Shown here one piece after another: positions 23,755-35,227 of a DNA stretch of 64,000 nt. Under the pieces are notes generated by a model. The model was given only the letters and a program-made list of their open reading frames with translations. It was not told where the DNA came from and did not search any database. A program made the position numbers and the translations under genes. The stretch spans positions 1,240,001 through 1,304,000 of the forward strand of contig JAPWFG010000024.1 in assembly GCA_028015205.1 (NCBI GenBank), read 5' to 3'. Each line of letters opens with the position of its first letter. The first letter of the stretch is position 1. This stretch comes from Mytilisepta virgata (Eukaryota > Mollusca > Bivalvia > Mytilida > Mytilidae).

Positions 23755-25280
23755 GAACAATTACGCATTTACGACAATTGCAAATATAAAATCCGAATCA
23801 TCCGTATTTCCTGAATTTATTAAGTTATTCGTATAAACTTGCTTCTTAGCTATTAAAAATATAAACAATAATTATAATGACATTTTACAAATGTAAGTAA
23901 ACGTGGTCAAGGCTTCATCAGCTGAACATTCAATACTCGTTAGACGATATCACGAGCTTGATGGATATACTATTTCTGCGTCTGAACATACACGTGACTT
24001 CTTCGCTTTTGTCATATGTTTTGTCATAAGGCTTAGTTCATCTTTAATATCATTGACACGACTTTTTACCTGATTAGACACTCCGTGGATATGAATATGC
24101 CGTTGATAATCACATGACGAGTGATGCTAGCATGGCGGAAGAAGCGTACTCTGTGCGCGTAGCTGATCTATCTCTTTCGGTATGGCCACCGGTGGTTCAT
24201 TGATTCATGGTAGTTTGTGCTGTGCGAGTGTGGGTTAGCTTGGTACCACATTCAGACAGATATCTAGTCAATAATTTTGGGTTAGCTTGAGGGCATTGTT
24301 GACTTGAATCTATATTGTTGCTGTCTACTGACATTTTGTTTTCCAGATGTTGGTTACTACAACTTTCATATCTGCACAGACATTATATAAATTTACCAAA
24401 AAGACAAATTAGAGAAAAGGTACATTAACATTGAATGAATACATAAAACAAGTGTGTCGATGCTCTCTATAGATGTCTTATGAATAACAATTAATCGAAA
24501 TTGTAAGATCAAATAACCAAGGTGTACAAATGTACGTGTAAGTAAATCTATATATAGACACATTCTTGGAAAGTGTCCTCATTACTGCTACGATTAGCTC
24601 TCGTCTAATTAAAGACAGGTAATATTGTAATTATCGCGGATGTTCTTTTAAACCATTGTAAGAATTTTCGACAATTGCAAGTATTAAATCTAATAAAATA
24701 ATCCGTATTTGCTGAATTTATTGAAGTTACTCTTATCAATTTACTTCGATTTTAAGCTTTAAGAATATAAAAAATAATCGTAATGACATTTTACAAATGT
24801 AAGTAAACGTGGTCAACGCTTCATCGACCGAAAATTCAATATTCGTCGGACGACATCACGAGTAGGTTGATCGATGTACTGTTTCTGTGTCTCAACATAC
24901 ACGTGATTTCTTCGTTTTGTCATAGGTTTATCTTAAGGTTTCGTTCATCTTTGATATCATTGACACGACTTTTCACCTGATTCACACTCTATGGATATGA
25001 ATCTTCCGTTGATAATCACATGACGGGTGATGCTAGCATGGTAGAAGATGCGTATTCTGTCGATGCACCTTATCTCTCCCATTTTGCGATGGCCATCGAT
25101 GGTTCATTGATCCATGTTATTCTGTGCTGTGGAAGTTCGGGTTAGCTTAGTTCCACATTCACACAGATATCTTGTCAATAATTTTGGGTTAACTTGATGA
25201 CATTGTTGACTTGAATCTCTATTGTTGCTGTTCTGACATTTTGTTTTCCGAATATTGGTAACTACACCTTTTATATCTGT
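23755..25280 (+). repeat. Direct tandem duplication inside copy A (~0.9-kb units)
   Basis: Unit 1 is about 23,755-24,655 and unit 2, shorter, about 24,656-25,280. Shared landmarks include ACATTTTACAAATGTAAGTA (23,880; 24,785), CACGTGA-TTCTTCG, GATAATCACATGACG (24,106; 25,012) and CAATAATTTTGGGTTA (24,270; 25,176). Copy B has a single unit at about 49,550-50,460, so the extra unit arose in A or was lost from B. Unit 1 retains a 3' part (24,380-24,650) that B also has and unit 2 lacks. Confidence 0.85.
24206..24337 (-). other. Short open frame in tandem unit 1
   Basis: A minus-strand frame from an ATG with an AACAAA context runs 44-45 codons (MSVDSNN, then SSQQCPQANPKLLTRYL) to a TGA. The same frame without the ATG, with the stop at the same place, is seen in unit 2 (about 25,110-25,240). 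In copy B the ATG is TTG and an in-frame TAA follows. Differences between units are mostly amino-acid changing, which argues against a maintained gene. No family is recognised. Confidence 0.15.
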
Positions 25281-25342
25281 CTTGTCCGTTGAAGATTGTG
25301 GCGTCATGCTTAGTCATTGTATTAGCACGACTTCTTCAAAAG

Positions 25343-26500
25343 GCTATTATCCCCGCTTTACCGAAGCGTTGGGGATAATGGTTTGCTGTTCGACGTACGT
25401 ACGTACGTGTGTACGTAATGTCGAGGATTATCTCAGGATTCATAAGAGATAGAAAACAGAAACTTTGATCTTTGTTAGCATTGTTGATGTAAATTGTACC
25501 GAAGGTTTTGGAATTTTTGAAGTTACCCTTAGGTCATAATTATGAGCAAAAAACGGATTTCGCGATATCCAGTAAATAGTGAAATCTTCTAAACTATTAG
25601 ACTGTAATGCTGAAACTGAAACTATGACTAGTATTACATATGGCAAATTCAAAAGCGGCACGAGATTGTTTCTAAATCCCCTGGGGGCATAGCAACAAGA
25701 GAGTTAAAAAAAGCCTAAAATCGATTGTCACAGAACTCCTCTTACACCCTAAGCGATAGAAACATAAAAATGGTGCATTACTAGCATGAAAGACCTTTAT
25801 TTTTGGAAATGTACCTAGCAACCATACATATTTGTTTACAAAAAAAAAAACAAAAACAAAAGCTACATAGGGAATGATTAAATTTCCAAAATTTAAGTTT
25901 GGTAAATTTCCTGAAAGACTTTAAGACCTTCATTTTTTGGAAATATATCTAGCAACCATATATATTAATAACCATTAATGTCACAAGTGTTAAGGTAACC
26001 ATTCAATTTCCAAAAATGAAATTCCTAATTTGGTTAATTTCCTGAAAAGTACCTAGCAAACATACATATTTGTTTACAAAAAAAGCAAAAGGGAGTGATT
26101 AAATTTCCAAAATTAAAATAAAATATTGGATTAAAAAAAAATAATAATAATAACTCCAGTGTTGGTAAATTTCCTGAAAGACTCTAAGATCTTCATTTTA
26201 GTTGGAAGTATATCAAGCAACCATGCATATTAATAACTATTAATGTCACAAGACTTAGGCTAACCATTCTATTAATAACTATTAATGTCACAAGACTTAG
26301 GCTAACCATTCTATTTCCAAGATTGATATTCCAACTTTGCTAAATTTAATGGAAAAGATATTTAATAATCATATATGTTTTTCATGTAAATTTTATAACT
26401 ATATGTCCATTTTCTTTAAAACATTTAATTTTGTGATTAATACAACAGTGGCGAGGGGGTACAAATGTATGCAGCGTAGCTATCGTGTTTTATTGATAAT
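25343..26500. repeat. Copy-A-only insertion with hairpin head, ACGT microsatellite and internal repeats
   Basis: Copy B lacks this block (B continues from GACTTCTTCAAAGGTTAATG, about 50,520). It begins ATTATCCCCGCTTTACCGAA, then AAGCGTTGGGGATAATGG, a short inverted repeat, followed by a (ACGT)n-like run at about 25,394-25,417. From 25,785 to 26,360 a module (AGACCTT.ATTTTTGGAAAT, CTAGCAACCATA, GTAAATTTCCTGAAAGACT) is repeated about three times. At 26,229-26,312 a 42-bp unit is tandemly duplicated exactly. No gene. Confidence 0.65.
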
Positions 26501-27214
26501 CAGCGTTTGATTAAGGTTGCCATCTGCAGTCACTTGCACATAGCTTGTTCTTGTTCCATGATCTATTGGTCCAAGCTATCTATTTCATTCATTTCAATAC
26601 TCTTCATAACATATATGCCAATAAATGTTGTCTTCAATTAACTCATGAAAATGAATACCACTACATACTTGTATCCATTCTCTGGCAAACTTGCAACCCG
26701 CAATTGTTAAAGTATTGGGGTCACTTTGCTCTGTATTTGTTCTCTCATAATACCCTTTTTAATCTTAAATATTTATCTACTTTTATAGTAAACATTTGTA
26801 TGCAATTAATTTTTATGTAAACAGAAAAGTTATGCTTACTCATTAATAACTCCAAGATTTCTACCCGCAAAATAATAGCATAAAGTAAAAGACCATATTC
26901 CAAGCTATGCAACTTAAGGTTTTTAAAGCACTTCACGACTTTTTCAAAGTGGCCTTAGAAATGAAATAAATCAGGGCAAAAGCGCGCTCTTTTTTTTTGA
27001 ATTCAAATTAAAAACCTGGTATCTGAGTTTTAAAAATTCTGTTATTTATTTTCAAGCTGCACAAAATATAAGAAAAATGCCTACACACAAATGTATATTT
27101 TACCTGTGAGTGTTTTTAATTATGAATGGCTGCAACATTCAAGACAAAGAATAACAAGTAAATAACCGTTTACTTTTGCCGTTTTTAAAAATACAAATTT
27201 TCCTCTGTGGTAAT

Positions 27215-27625
27215 AGACATATGTGATTGATCACCGGAGCTCAACTCAAAGAGCAGCTTTGCGTGTCGCCAAGTGACGGATACACCAGACCATCTCGTTG
27301 GGGGGTTGTTAGGGCATAATACGGAACACCTCACCGCGGACAATAGTGTGTAACGTATTTAGAGAATGCTACGCTTCCTGCACGCTGAAAACTCCTTCTG
27401 TTCTTTCAAAAAAGAGTAAGCCAATGGACGCTACTGAAAGCTAAAGTATCCGACCATTCCTAGCCATTAACACTTTTTTGCAGTGGCAGTCAAAATCGAA
27501 TCCCGTTGTATCCCGTCCAACGTCTATTTGAATTGTGTTTGATAAATTGTTGAACTGGTTCTCGTCCTGAAGAAGCACGAAATATTAGCCACTGGGCGGT
27601 AAGCAGACGATAGTGGATCAATAGA
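27215..27625 (+). mobile_element. SINE-like element shared by both duplicons (copy A)
   Basis: Starts near GATCACCGGAGCTCAACTCA and ends with GGTTCTCGTCCTGAAGAAGC, GAAATATTAGCCACTGGGCG, then GTAAGCAGACGATAGTG. The same tail module (TTCTCGTCCTG followed by GCCACTGG) ends the tRNA-derived SINEs at 31,755-32,110 and 58,553-58,907. The element is at the matching place in copy B (51,584-51,990), so it inserted before the segmental duplication. It is non-coding. Confidence 0.65.
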
Positions 27626-28979
27626 CAGGCGAGTCAATTAAAGAAATCCTTGTTTCTAAATAAAGAAAAAATCCTAGAAACTCCTGATTACTTCTTTTTA
27701 GTTCATTTATAGATTGATCTATTGTTAGCAATCTCTTTATTATGATATTGACTTAAAAATTACTACTTGAAATGGCTGTGAGATCAACGTGATTCATCGT
27801 CACATTATTTCTTGTTCGAAGGTTACTGAACTGTTAATTACGCAGTGCATCGCAATGATGGTTCTTCACTGTTCAATAAATTAGCGATGCTTAGTTTAGC
27901 AGAGCAATAGAGGGATTGATATATGAAAAATAGATGCATGTAGTGAAATCAAATCAATTCAATTTCCACGTTTGTGAATATTATGATACCAGTGAAAGGA
28001 GGGGAAAATGTAAATTTTTTCGTTTTATTTCTATTTTTTTATTTTTTTTTATTTTGGAAATCTTACAATTTAAAATGTTGACTTCAATTTTTTTGTGCAA
28101 AATGCAAAATTTTCATTAAACATGTAACACATAGCAACTACCTTTCCAACAAGAGCGCTGTAAAACTCTTCGGTGTACATAAACACAATTACGTCAAGAG
28201 CTTTTTTAAATACATGAAATTCAATACTGTGCATCGCTTTGGTTTTTTTTTTCTTCTTTTTGTATCAATTTGTAAAGACATGTATTTGTTTTGCATATTC
28301 TTTCAGTTACATGTATTTGTGTTTCACCTCGATTGGAGACTCTTTCCTATCATAAAATGTTGTCATTCTGAACTTGGCAATCAAGAATAAACATGTTTAT
28401 CATTCATGTAGTTTTAGTTCGTGTAATTTGACCTGTTGGTCGATTTTCAGGAATAATTTGAAAAAATCATTAATCCAAAAGTTAAAAAAGTAGATATATG
28501 TATACCTCATTTGTATAATAATTTTTAAGTCTAGATATCTTGTTGAAGACGCGCGTGCGGACTAGAATCAACCAGAAGAGCGATCTATGTGACGTTTTGG
28601 CTTCCTATATTTCAGACCCATTTGTGGATATCGCATCGCAAGTGTGGAATATTTAAGTGCGTTTCTTGTAAATGGTTTTAAACATCCCAAAATAAAGACA
28701 GTATCCATATATTGTCAGTCATAATTCTATTTATATGATTACGAGAAACAGGATAAACACGTCCGACAAATATGATTGCATTATTAGATGTTAGAACAAT
28801 AGACAGGGGCATCGCAACGTAATACATGATTGCTTATTTCTTAATAATACCTCAATATATTGTTCTATGCTGTTGCTTTAAGTTGGTTTTTCAAGTACTT
28901 TACAAAGACGTACATTTAACACAAGCCAATAAATAAAATAATGTGAAAATTTGCTTAGATCCTACTGAAACAGTAGAGT
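27626..28979. other. Copy A non-coding stretch
   Basis: Aligns throughout with about 51,991-53,424 in copy B. No gene. T-rich and A-rich simple sequence is present at about 28,015-28,060 and 28,240-28,265. Confidence 0.5.
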
Positions 28980-29377
28980 TTAAGGATGTTCGCTGCTCAG
29001 TTTCAAAATAACAAGCTTTTCATAACATTGGTAAATATTGATAGTGGATTAATAAATGAGCTAAAGGAGCAAAAAAAAATTGTAGGTCCATGTGCTTGTT
29101 TTCGAGATACAAGCCATTGAAAATCGGACGGGATAAATATGCTCTCTTGATTTTATATAGCTTTATCATTGACAATTCTATTTTTCAAAAACCATTAAAT
29201 AATAAAAAGGATTTTATAAGAGTTTTACAAATGGCTTATTATTCTGCATGCAAAAAATTCATGGAAAGAAAAGTTGGTGTTAGCGGGAACAGAAATTTAA
29301 GGCATTCAAATGGATCAAACCAGATGATTCTGAACATCTGACAAAATTTCAAAAACATGACCATCGAACATCCTTAA
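28980..29377. mobile_element. TTAA-flanked MITE, family 2, copy-A-specific
   Basis: TTAA at 28,980-28,983 and 29,374-29,377 flanks a 390-bp element. Its ends are imperfect inverted repeats: GGATGTTCGCTGCTCA at the left and, reverse-complemented, GGATGTTCGATGGTCA at the right. Copy B shows the empty site, a single TTAA within TAGTTTAAAATACTAAATC at 53,421-53,439, exactly as a piggyBac-type insertion predicts. A related element lies at 46,198-46,584. The 83-aa frame 29,090-29,341 lies wholly inside the MITE and is not a gene. Confidence 0.9.
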
Positions 29378-29619
29378 AATACTAAATCAATCAAATGAAT
29401 CATAAGCCTTTCTATAAAAAATTGACCTGATATTGTATATCACTTAGTTATCTAATAAAGAAATGTTCAAAATTACTGCCCTGCATTACCATACACAACA
29501 AAATGGATAACACGAAATGTCAACAATGACAAAGCAACCCAAATGACAGAAAGTCGGACACAAAATAACATAAAAGAGTACAAAACACAAACACGAACAC
29601 AGCAGATTGGTACAGAAAC

Positions 29620-29870
29620 TGAATAGTGGTGGGGTTGTTTTTGTTTTTGTTTTTTTTTTGTTTTTGATAAACCTGCCCCTTATCTATCCTGACGCTATAA
29701 AAAAACCATTACAGTATGGTTACCAACAAGTGGACTTTACACAATTTAGATGGCAGCCTCTCATAGCTGAAGGTAGGATATTGTTGCTCTACTAAACGAA
29801 ACTTTTACTTTTACCTTTTGGAAGATTCATGCTGTTGCTCGCTCAACGTTATACTGTCATGTATGTACAT
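29620..29870 (+). other. Copy-A-only block with a possible short exon
   Basis: Not present at the matching place in copy B. After a long T/GT-rich tract (29,636-29,665) an open plus-strand stretch reads KPLQYGYQQVDFTQFRW, then QPLIAEG, up to a GAAG-GTAGGA site at about 29,770 that could be a splice donor; a TTACAG at about 29,712 could be an acceptor. It may equally be repeat-derived. No family is recognised. Confidence 0.15.
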
Positions 29871-30074
29871 AATAAACCAGAGGCCCCCAGAAGACTGGGA
29901 TAAAAAAAAAGGTCCGTGTCTGAGATTAGACCCCAAGCAACCTTAAGTACATTTGTGTCCTCTGTTAACAGCAACTGACACATATCAATTGAGCAAAATC
30001 TGTTAAAGTATTAGGTGTTGTAAATCGTAAGTTTTTACTGAAGATATTAAGTCGCATTTATTATATACTGTATA

Positions 30075-30435
30075 ACCTCGTTCCTTCGTTCCCAATTTTA
30101 GAAAATCGACATTCTAAAACCTTACTGTGCATCTGCATATGGTGCATGACAATATTGATAGAAATAAAATGCATTAATTAAAACATTAAAGACGAATTTA
30201 GGCCACAAGATTAAATTCGAAATTGTCGAAGTTCGACCGCTGTATGCCCATTGTTTAGAAAATCAAAATTCTAAAACCTTATTGTGCATATACAGGTAGT
30301 ATGCAACCATTCTATATAAAAACAAAATTCCTAACCCCAAATATAACTAAGGAGTTTATGTCATAAAAAAGTGTGACGGACGGACGCAGACAATTGCCAT
30401 ATCCCCGAACTTTCTTCGAAAGTGCAGGGATAATA
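30075..30435 (-). repeat. Copy-A-only repeat with hairpin end
   Basis: Copy B (from 54,428) has different sequence here. The interval ends GTGACGGACGGACGCAGAC, then ATATCCCCGAACTTTCTTCG and AAAGTGCAGGGATAATA: a short inverted repeat (CTTTC/GAAAG and CCC/GGG arms) next to a GTCCGTCC-type run on the minus strand. This is the same plan as 25,343 and 37,857, suggesting one repeat superfamily. No gene. Confidence 0.6.
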
Positions 30436-31740
30436 AAGACGGATTTGAAGTGTATGTAAATGAGTAGCTAAATCATAAATTGCATTTCTCTATCATTTCA
30501 ACGTTATCTCGAAAGCTTATGCAAGAGTTTCGGCATAAGCATGTTAACAGCAATTCCATGGCGGTAAACTTGTCATTTGCACTTGCATGTTACAGTGTTT
30601 TTTTATTTAGACATAGCGGGTGTATCAATAAGCCATAAAGCATACTACTGTTTAAGTTTTATGTAATTTTTAAAATTTTTATTTTACACTGTATCTGAAA
30701 CCTATACCGATAGTTTTCTTTGCATTGAAATATTTTATGATGATTATTAATTAATAATAAATGTTTAATACATCTATAAATAGAATATATAATTTTTTTA
30801 TTAAAAACTATAAATTTCCTTAATCATTTGCATGCTCACTATAAAATACCATACGTCACTACTTCATGCATTTATTCACAAGTTAAAAATCTATACCACT
30901 TCCTAAAGACATTTGTACCAAATCATTAGTTTATCATATGGGCTTGAAATATGATCAGATTTTATCGCATATACTTCCTGTTTTAGTAAAGAATTATATC
31001 TATAAGTGATCTTTACTGTTACGTCATAAAGGCAATTCCGAGAACGTTATTGTTTTATCAAAGATTCTAAAACGCTTTTGCAAATAATATTTCAATAGCC
31101 TTAGATACATCTATAGAATTTTTATCAAGGTTAACCAACGGCATCAATTTTATGAGTCATGAATCTAAATTTGGAAGTGTTTGTTAATATTTATACAACT
31201 GTGTAACTGTGACATCTACTTTAGTCCCACTGAGTCTATTAATTTGTATACCAAATTAGTAAAAGTGCAAAAATATCGGAAAATAATACGGAAGAAATAA
31301 CATCAAAGAAAAATGTCATAAGGTCAAATTCCAAAGACACTGTTAATTTGTAAGAACAGAAAATTAAAATTGGCATCTTTGAGCCACTTAGCAATATAAT
31401 TTTTATTTCAATTTTCAGTAACTTAATATTACACATTCTTTCATTGACTCACTTTCCGTTACAGAATGCAGACACACAACAAATACATTGTACTTCCAAG
31501 ATACATGTAGGACCAAACGAAAGAAAATGGTGACCTCTGCTGGAAAACAGGCTGATAGAAGGAAGGTTTGTCTCCTACAGCGCGTTAGATACGATTTCTT
31601 ATTGTAACACTACTGTCGAGTATATTATTCTAATGGATATGCACATATTAAAATTTGAGTCACACTAGTATTAAACAATCAAGTGAATTCGAAAAAAAAA
31701 AACAATACAAGACTAAGACAGAGGCAATGGAAACCCTACA
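30436..31740. other. Copy A non-coding stretch
   Basis: Aligns with about 54,690-56,037 in B. It contains the recurring block described in the findings (30,960-31,185). No gene; the short frame starting ATGGTGACCTCTGC at 31,529 is frameshifted in B. Confidence 0.5.
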
Positions 31741-32124
31741 GATACAAATCTGGATGGATGGATGAATTATTGTTTAACGTCCAGTGGCAATCAGGTGCAA
31801 TTCAGGACGAGAACATTTTGTTATAATAATGAATATGATCCCTGCTTTGTACTAGACCGACACGCTAAGTCGGATTTTTAATGTGCTAGCTCACGAAGTA
31901 ACTGTCCGCAGGAAGACATATCACCTCACACGGACACATTATACTGACTCCGAGCCGACCAGTCTTTGCTCTTACTCCTAGATGCCGCGTGCTTGGCGGA
32001 GACGCAGCAAATACTAATTTTAATGTCTTTGGTTTGACCCGGCCGGGGATCGAACCCGCGACCTTCCGCACTCGGGGCGAGCACGCTACCACGAGACCAC
32101 CGAGGCGGTCGATACAAATCTGGA
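31741..32124 (-). mobile_element. tRNA-derived SINE, full length, copy-A-specific
   Basis: A 356-bp body at 31,755-32,110 is bounded by perfect 14-bp target duplications GATACAAATCTGGA (31,741-31,754 and 32,111-32,124). Read on the minus strand it starts GACCGCCTCGGTGGTCTCGT and has a consensus-like RNA polymerase III B box GGTTCGATCCC (plus 32,046-32,056) and an A-box-like GGTCTCGTGGTAG. It ends in TTCTCGTCCTG, GCCACTGGACGTTAAACAAT and a (GGAT)n-like tail. Copy B has the empty site GATACAAATCTAAAGT at 56,038. Open frames of 63-68 codons over it (31,886-32,117) are SINE sequence and not genes. Confidence 0.93.
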
Positions 32125-34134
32125 GTGATAAACGTTATATAGCATTTGTCTATATCACATGTACATGTACAATATTGAACAAAGAGTGACGGTTAAGGAT
32201 ACACTATCTATGTATATTGCAACAAATGGTACAAAATGAACTTCGACTGCAGTGCTCAATGCCAACATATGTGGAAAGCCGACATAATAACTTAAAATAT
32301 TGCAGAACACAAATTATCCAAAATAATTTAAAAGAAAAAGCAAACAAAAACATTTAAGGACAGATTCATGCCTTTAACTTGGGAACATAAACTTGAGTTT
32401 CCTAAAATAACTGTGCTATCTGAACCTGTCGCATATAGACGCTAGGTAAGGTAATCCGATCATAACATATCGGTGAATTATCAATCAACACCCAGTATTT
32501 ACCATAAATGGGTTTTACCATTAATTTACAAAAACGTAATATAAATCAATTAATATAAAATTATTGAGTCAGTTTACTTTGATCTTGTTTCAAACATTTT
32601 TAAGACTAAAGACAGTAGATTACACATTGTTTTAATCTTACTGCTAAATGTCACTAATAGAATCCGTAATTGATCAAGAATATGATTCCAGTAAGAAATC
32701 TTCAGAGCAAAAACAGAAGTCTAATGTATCAGCTAGAATGATCATAATCGACTCTGCAAAGTGATGTCACAACTTATTCAACGTCATAATGTCATTTAGG
32801 TAATAAAAAACCGCTATATTTTCTAAGCCAAATATGGATGCGGTTCCTGGAAATAAAAACGAATTGAGATTTCTACAGTGCATCTTTGGATCATTTAATA
32901 CGTAATACATGTACAGAGTGGTTATGAAAACGTAATAATGCACGTACAATTAATAATAATCTAAATAATTATTATTACAGGTGAGACCGTGAAACTAGAT
33001 ACACAATCTACATGTATTTGAATTAAAACGTATTATTTCGTAAATTACAATGTATTTTACATAAATTTGTACTTAAAATGTGACTCACCACCTGATGCCA
33101 GCCCCTTTGCAGATAAAAGATAGATGAAAGCAGAAGATTAATTTCGGATTGCAATCAATTTTCTTAATAGTACAAGTTTAGACGTGTTTAATACAAAAAA
33201 GGTATAACAACCAGTGCTTATGACAAACACGTAAAATATCTAACAGCACTGGTTCTTATTCAAAATGTACCATGAAAATAAAATAAATACATAAATATTT
33301 GCCTTCCTTCAACTTAACAATTATATATATCATGAATATTTTGAATTTGAATATTTTTATGCACAATTTATAGTTGTATGTATGCATATTATGTACAAAT
33401 GTACATTGAACATGTAAATTATATTTTAGTATGTATAATAATTTTAAATCACAATGAAAAAAAATAGATGTGTGATTTATGCGTACATGTACTAACGAAA
33501 AAGGTTATTTTATTTGCCCTTTGTTTGAAATACTAAACATAAGTATATGAACATCAACATGCCAATTCCTTTCTCATTACACGTACTAAACATGCTAAAG
33601 TTACTTATTAAAGGAATAATCGATGAAATTAATTTACTTTTTGAAGTTATAATTTTTTCCCTTTCGAATTAGCAATTTTCATTTGGTGTAAGAGTTATTA
33701 TGAACTTAATAAATCTTCAGTACATTTTAAAGGTTAATATATATATATTCCAACAACCCTTTCAATATTTACTAAATGGACTAGTTGTTTTCAAAACAAA
33801 AATCAAACCTATAACATTTAATAAATAACTCTCCTAAAGAAATGGTCAAAATCATATAACTTTAGGTCGAAACATGAAAAGCCTTTTATTGGTAAAAACT
33901 TCCCATCATTGTACTTTACGTACTTTGTTACGTTAGAAAGAAATTGTCGTCACCACATTCGATGTTTTACTAAAGAACTAAAAATACTTTGACATTAATT
34001 TTTCATAAACTTATTGGAGATATAGATTTCTTATTTCGGTTAACCAAAGCCATTCATTTTACACTGTATGAGTCACAAAATAGAATCAATGGTTCAAAGC
34101 TTTTCTTGAGTAAATACCATTGCTGGTTGATTTA
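32125..34134. other. Copy A non-coding stretch
   Basis: Aligns with about 56,050-58,225 in B except for the B-only insert at 57,389. It includes an unusually well-conserved patch (32,507-32,610) and a recurring block at about 33,875-34,065. No gene. Confidence 0.5.
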
Positions 34135-34350
34135 AGTTCCCGTGGGTATCACCAGCTGAGTTGACAGTATTTCAATATTTGCTTGAAACTTACATGTACT
34201 GTTATGTCTTTCGCCTTGTTTTGCAGTCTTCAGCAGAACATACGATTCGTAATTTGAGGCAATGCTGAGTATTATACAGACTAACCGACCTATCCATTTT
34301 AAATTTTTTAGGTGTTTGCCCACTTGGTTATATGACGAATATTTTTTAAG
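34135..34350 (+). repeat. GGGTATC-type dispersed repeat (copy A)
   Basis: Begins GTTCCCGTGGGTATCACCAG and CTGAGTTGACAGTATTTCAA. Present at the matching place in B (58,224-58,450) and related to 576-680 and, inverted, 45,541-45,640. The 77-aa minus-strand frame here (34,132-34,365) is repeat-derived. Confidence 0.5.
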
Positions 34351-34895
34351 AATTCGGACAATCAAAATTTATAATTTGCTTCGATGGTAGTGCCAGATGT
34401 CTGACATGCACAAAGCATTCAAACCTAATACAGACCTGCCAATAGATGCCTCAAATCAAAGGTTTAGTTTATTTGGCTTAGCGTCTCGGCACATCGTAAA
34501 TGCACATAGAATATATACATACTATATAGTCCGTATGGAAATATCATTTTGAATATCTTTTTATTAATAAGCTAATTTTAATTCGTACGAAATAGAATTT
34601 TCAAAAGCGGCCATTTTGTTTGTCCGAAGAATTATCAAAAGCATAGATTTATTTCTCATATGAATGTTGCAAACTCAGCTTAAATTTATTTGGCCCAGCA
34701 GTTTCAGCAGAGAAGTGTTTGAATTAATAATTTCACCTGTCATATTTTTTTGTTGTCTCTTGATAAATTTACATGTACCTACTTCCTCTGCAAAATTTTG
34801 TGAGTACCACCAGTGTGACCAGTTACCTAGTAATAACAACCTAAATTGACAGAACAGATGCTTTATGAAATACGCAGTATACTTTATTCAAAAGC

Positions 34896-35227
34896 TTAGG
34901 CCACACCAAATGGATTTTTAGTTCTTTGTATTATATATGGCAAAAATAGGTGCGAGGAAGCGCAATTTTAATTTTGATCTATTTTCTTGAGGACTAGTTT
35001 TTTTCAGGCCAAGATCAAATTTAAGAGCGACACAAATTTTTAAACTAAAATAAAAAAATTTAAACAATCCCACATTTTAGTTTTACTTTTATTTTCTTGA
35101 AAAGGAAGAATTTGGGGCGAATTGTCAGCAAATCGAAGCGGAAAACAAACTTTTATTTGAAATTTAAAAGTCCGAAAATCGGAGCGGGGAATTCCAAATA
35201 ACTAAAAATCAATTTGGTGTGGCCTTA
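34896..35227 (+). mobile_element. GGCCACACC-type MITE (TTA target), copy A
   Basis: TTA at 34,896-34,898 and 35,225-35,227 flanks a 326-bp element with roughly 34-bp imperfect terminal inverted repeats starting GGCCACACCAAAT-GATTTTT. A 3-bp TWA target and GG...CC termini suit PIF/Harbinger-type MITEs (inference from family knowledge). The matching element in copy B is 59,377-59,620, with an internal deletion and a changed first base pair. Other family members: 3,604-3,899 and 42,425-42,597. Confidence 0.8.

Noticed and set aside
28980..29341. 83-codon frame as a gene
   Set aside because: Contained in the TTAA MITE.
31529..31572. Possible first exon ATGGTGACCTCTGC... followed by GTTTGT
   Set aside because: The frame is shifted by an indel in copy B and nothing downstream continues it.
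31886..32117. Overlapping 63-68-codon frames, and a tRNA gene call at the same place
   Set aside because: The sequence is the tRNA-derived head and body of a SINE with target duplications; an independent tRNA gene is not supported.
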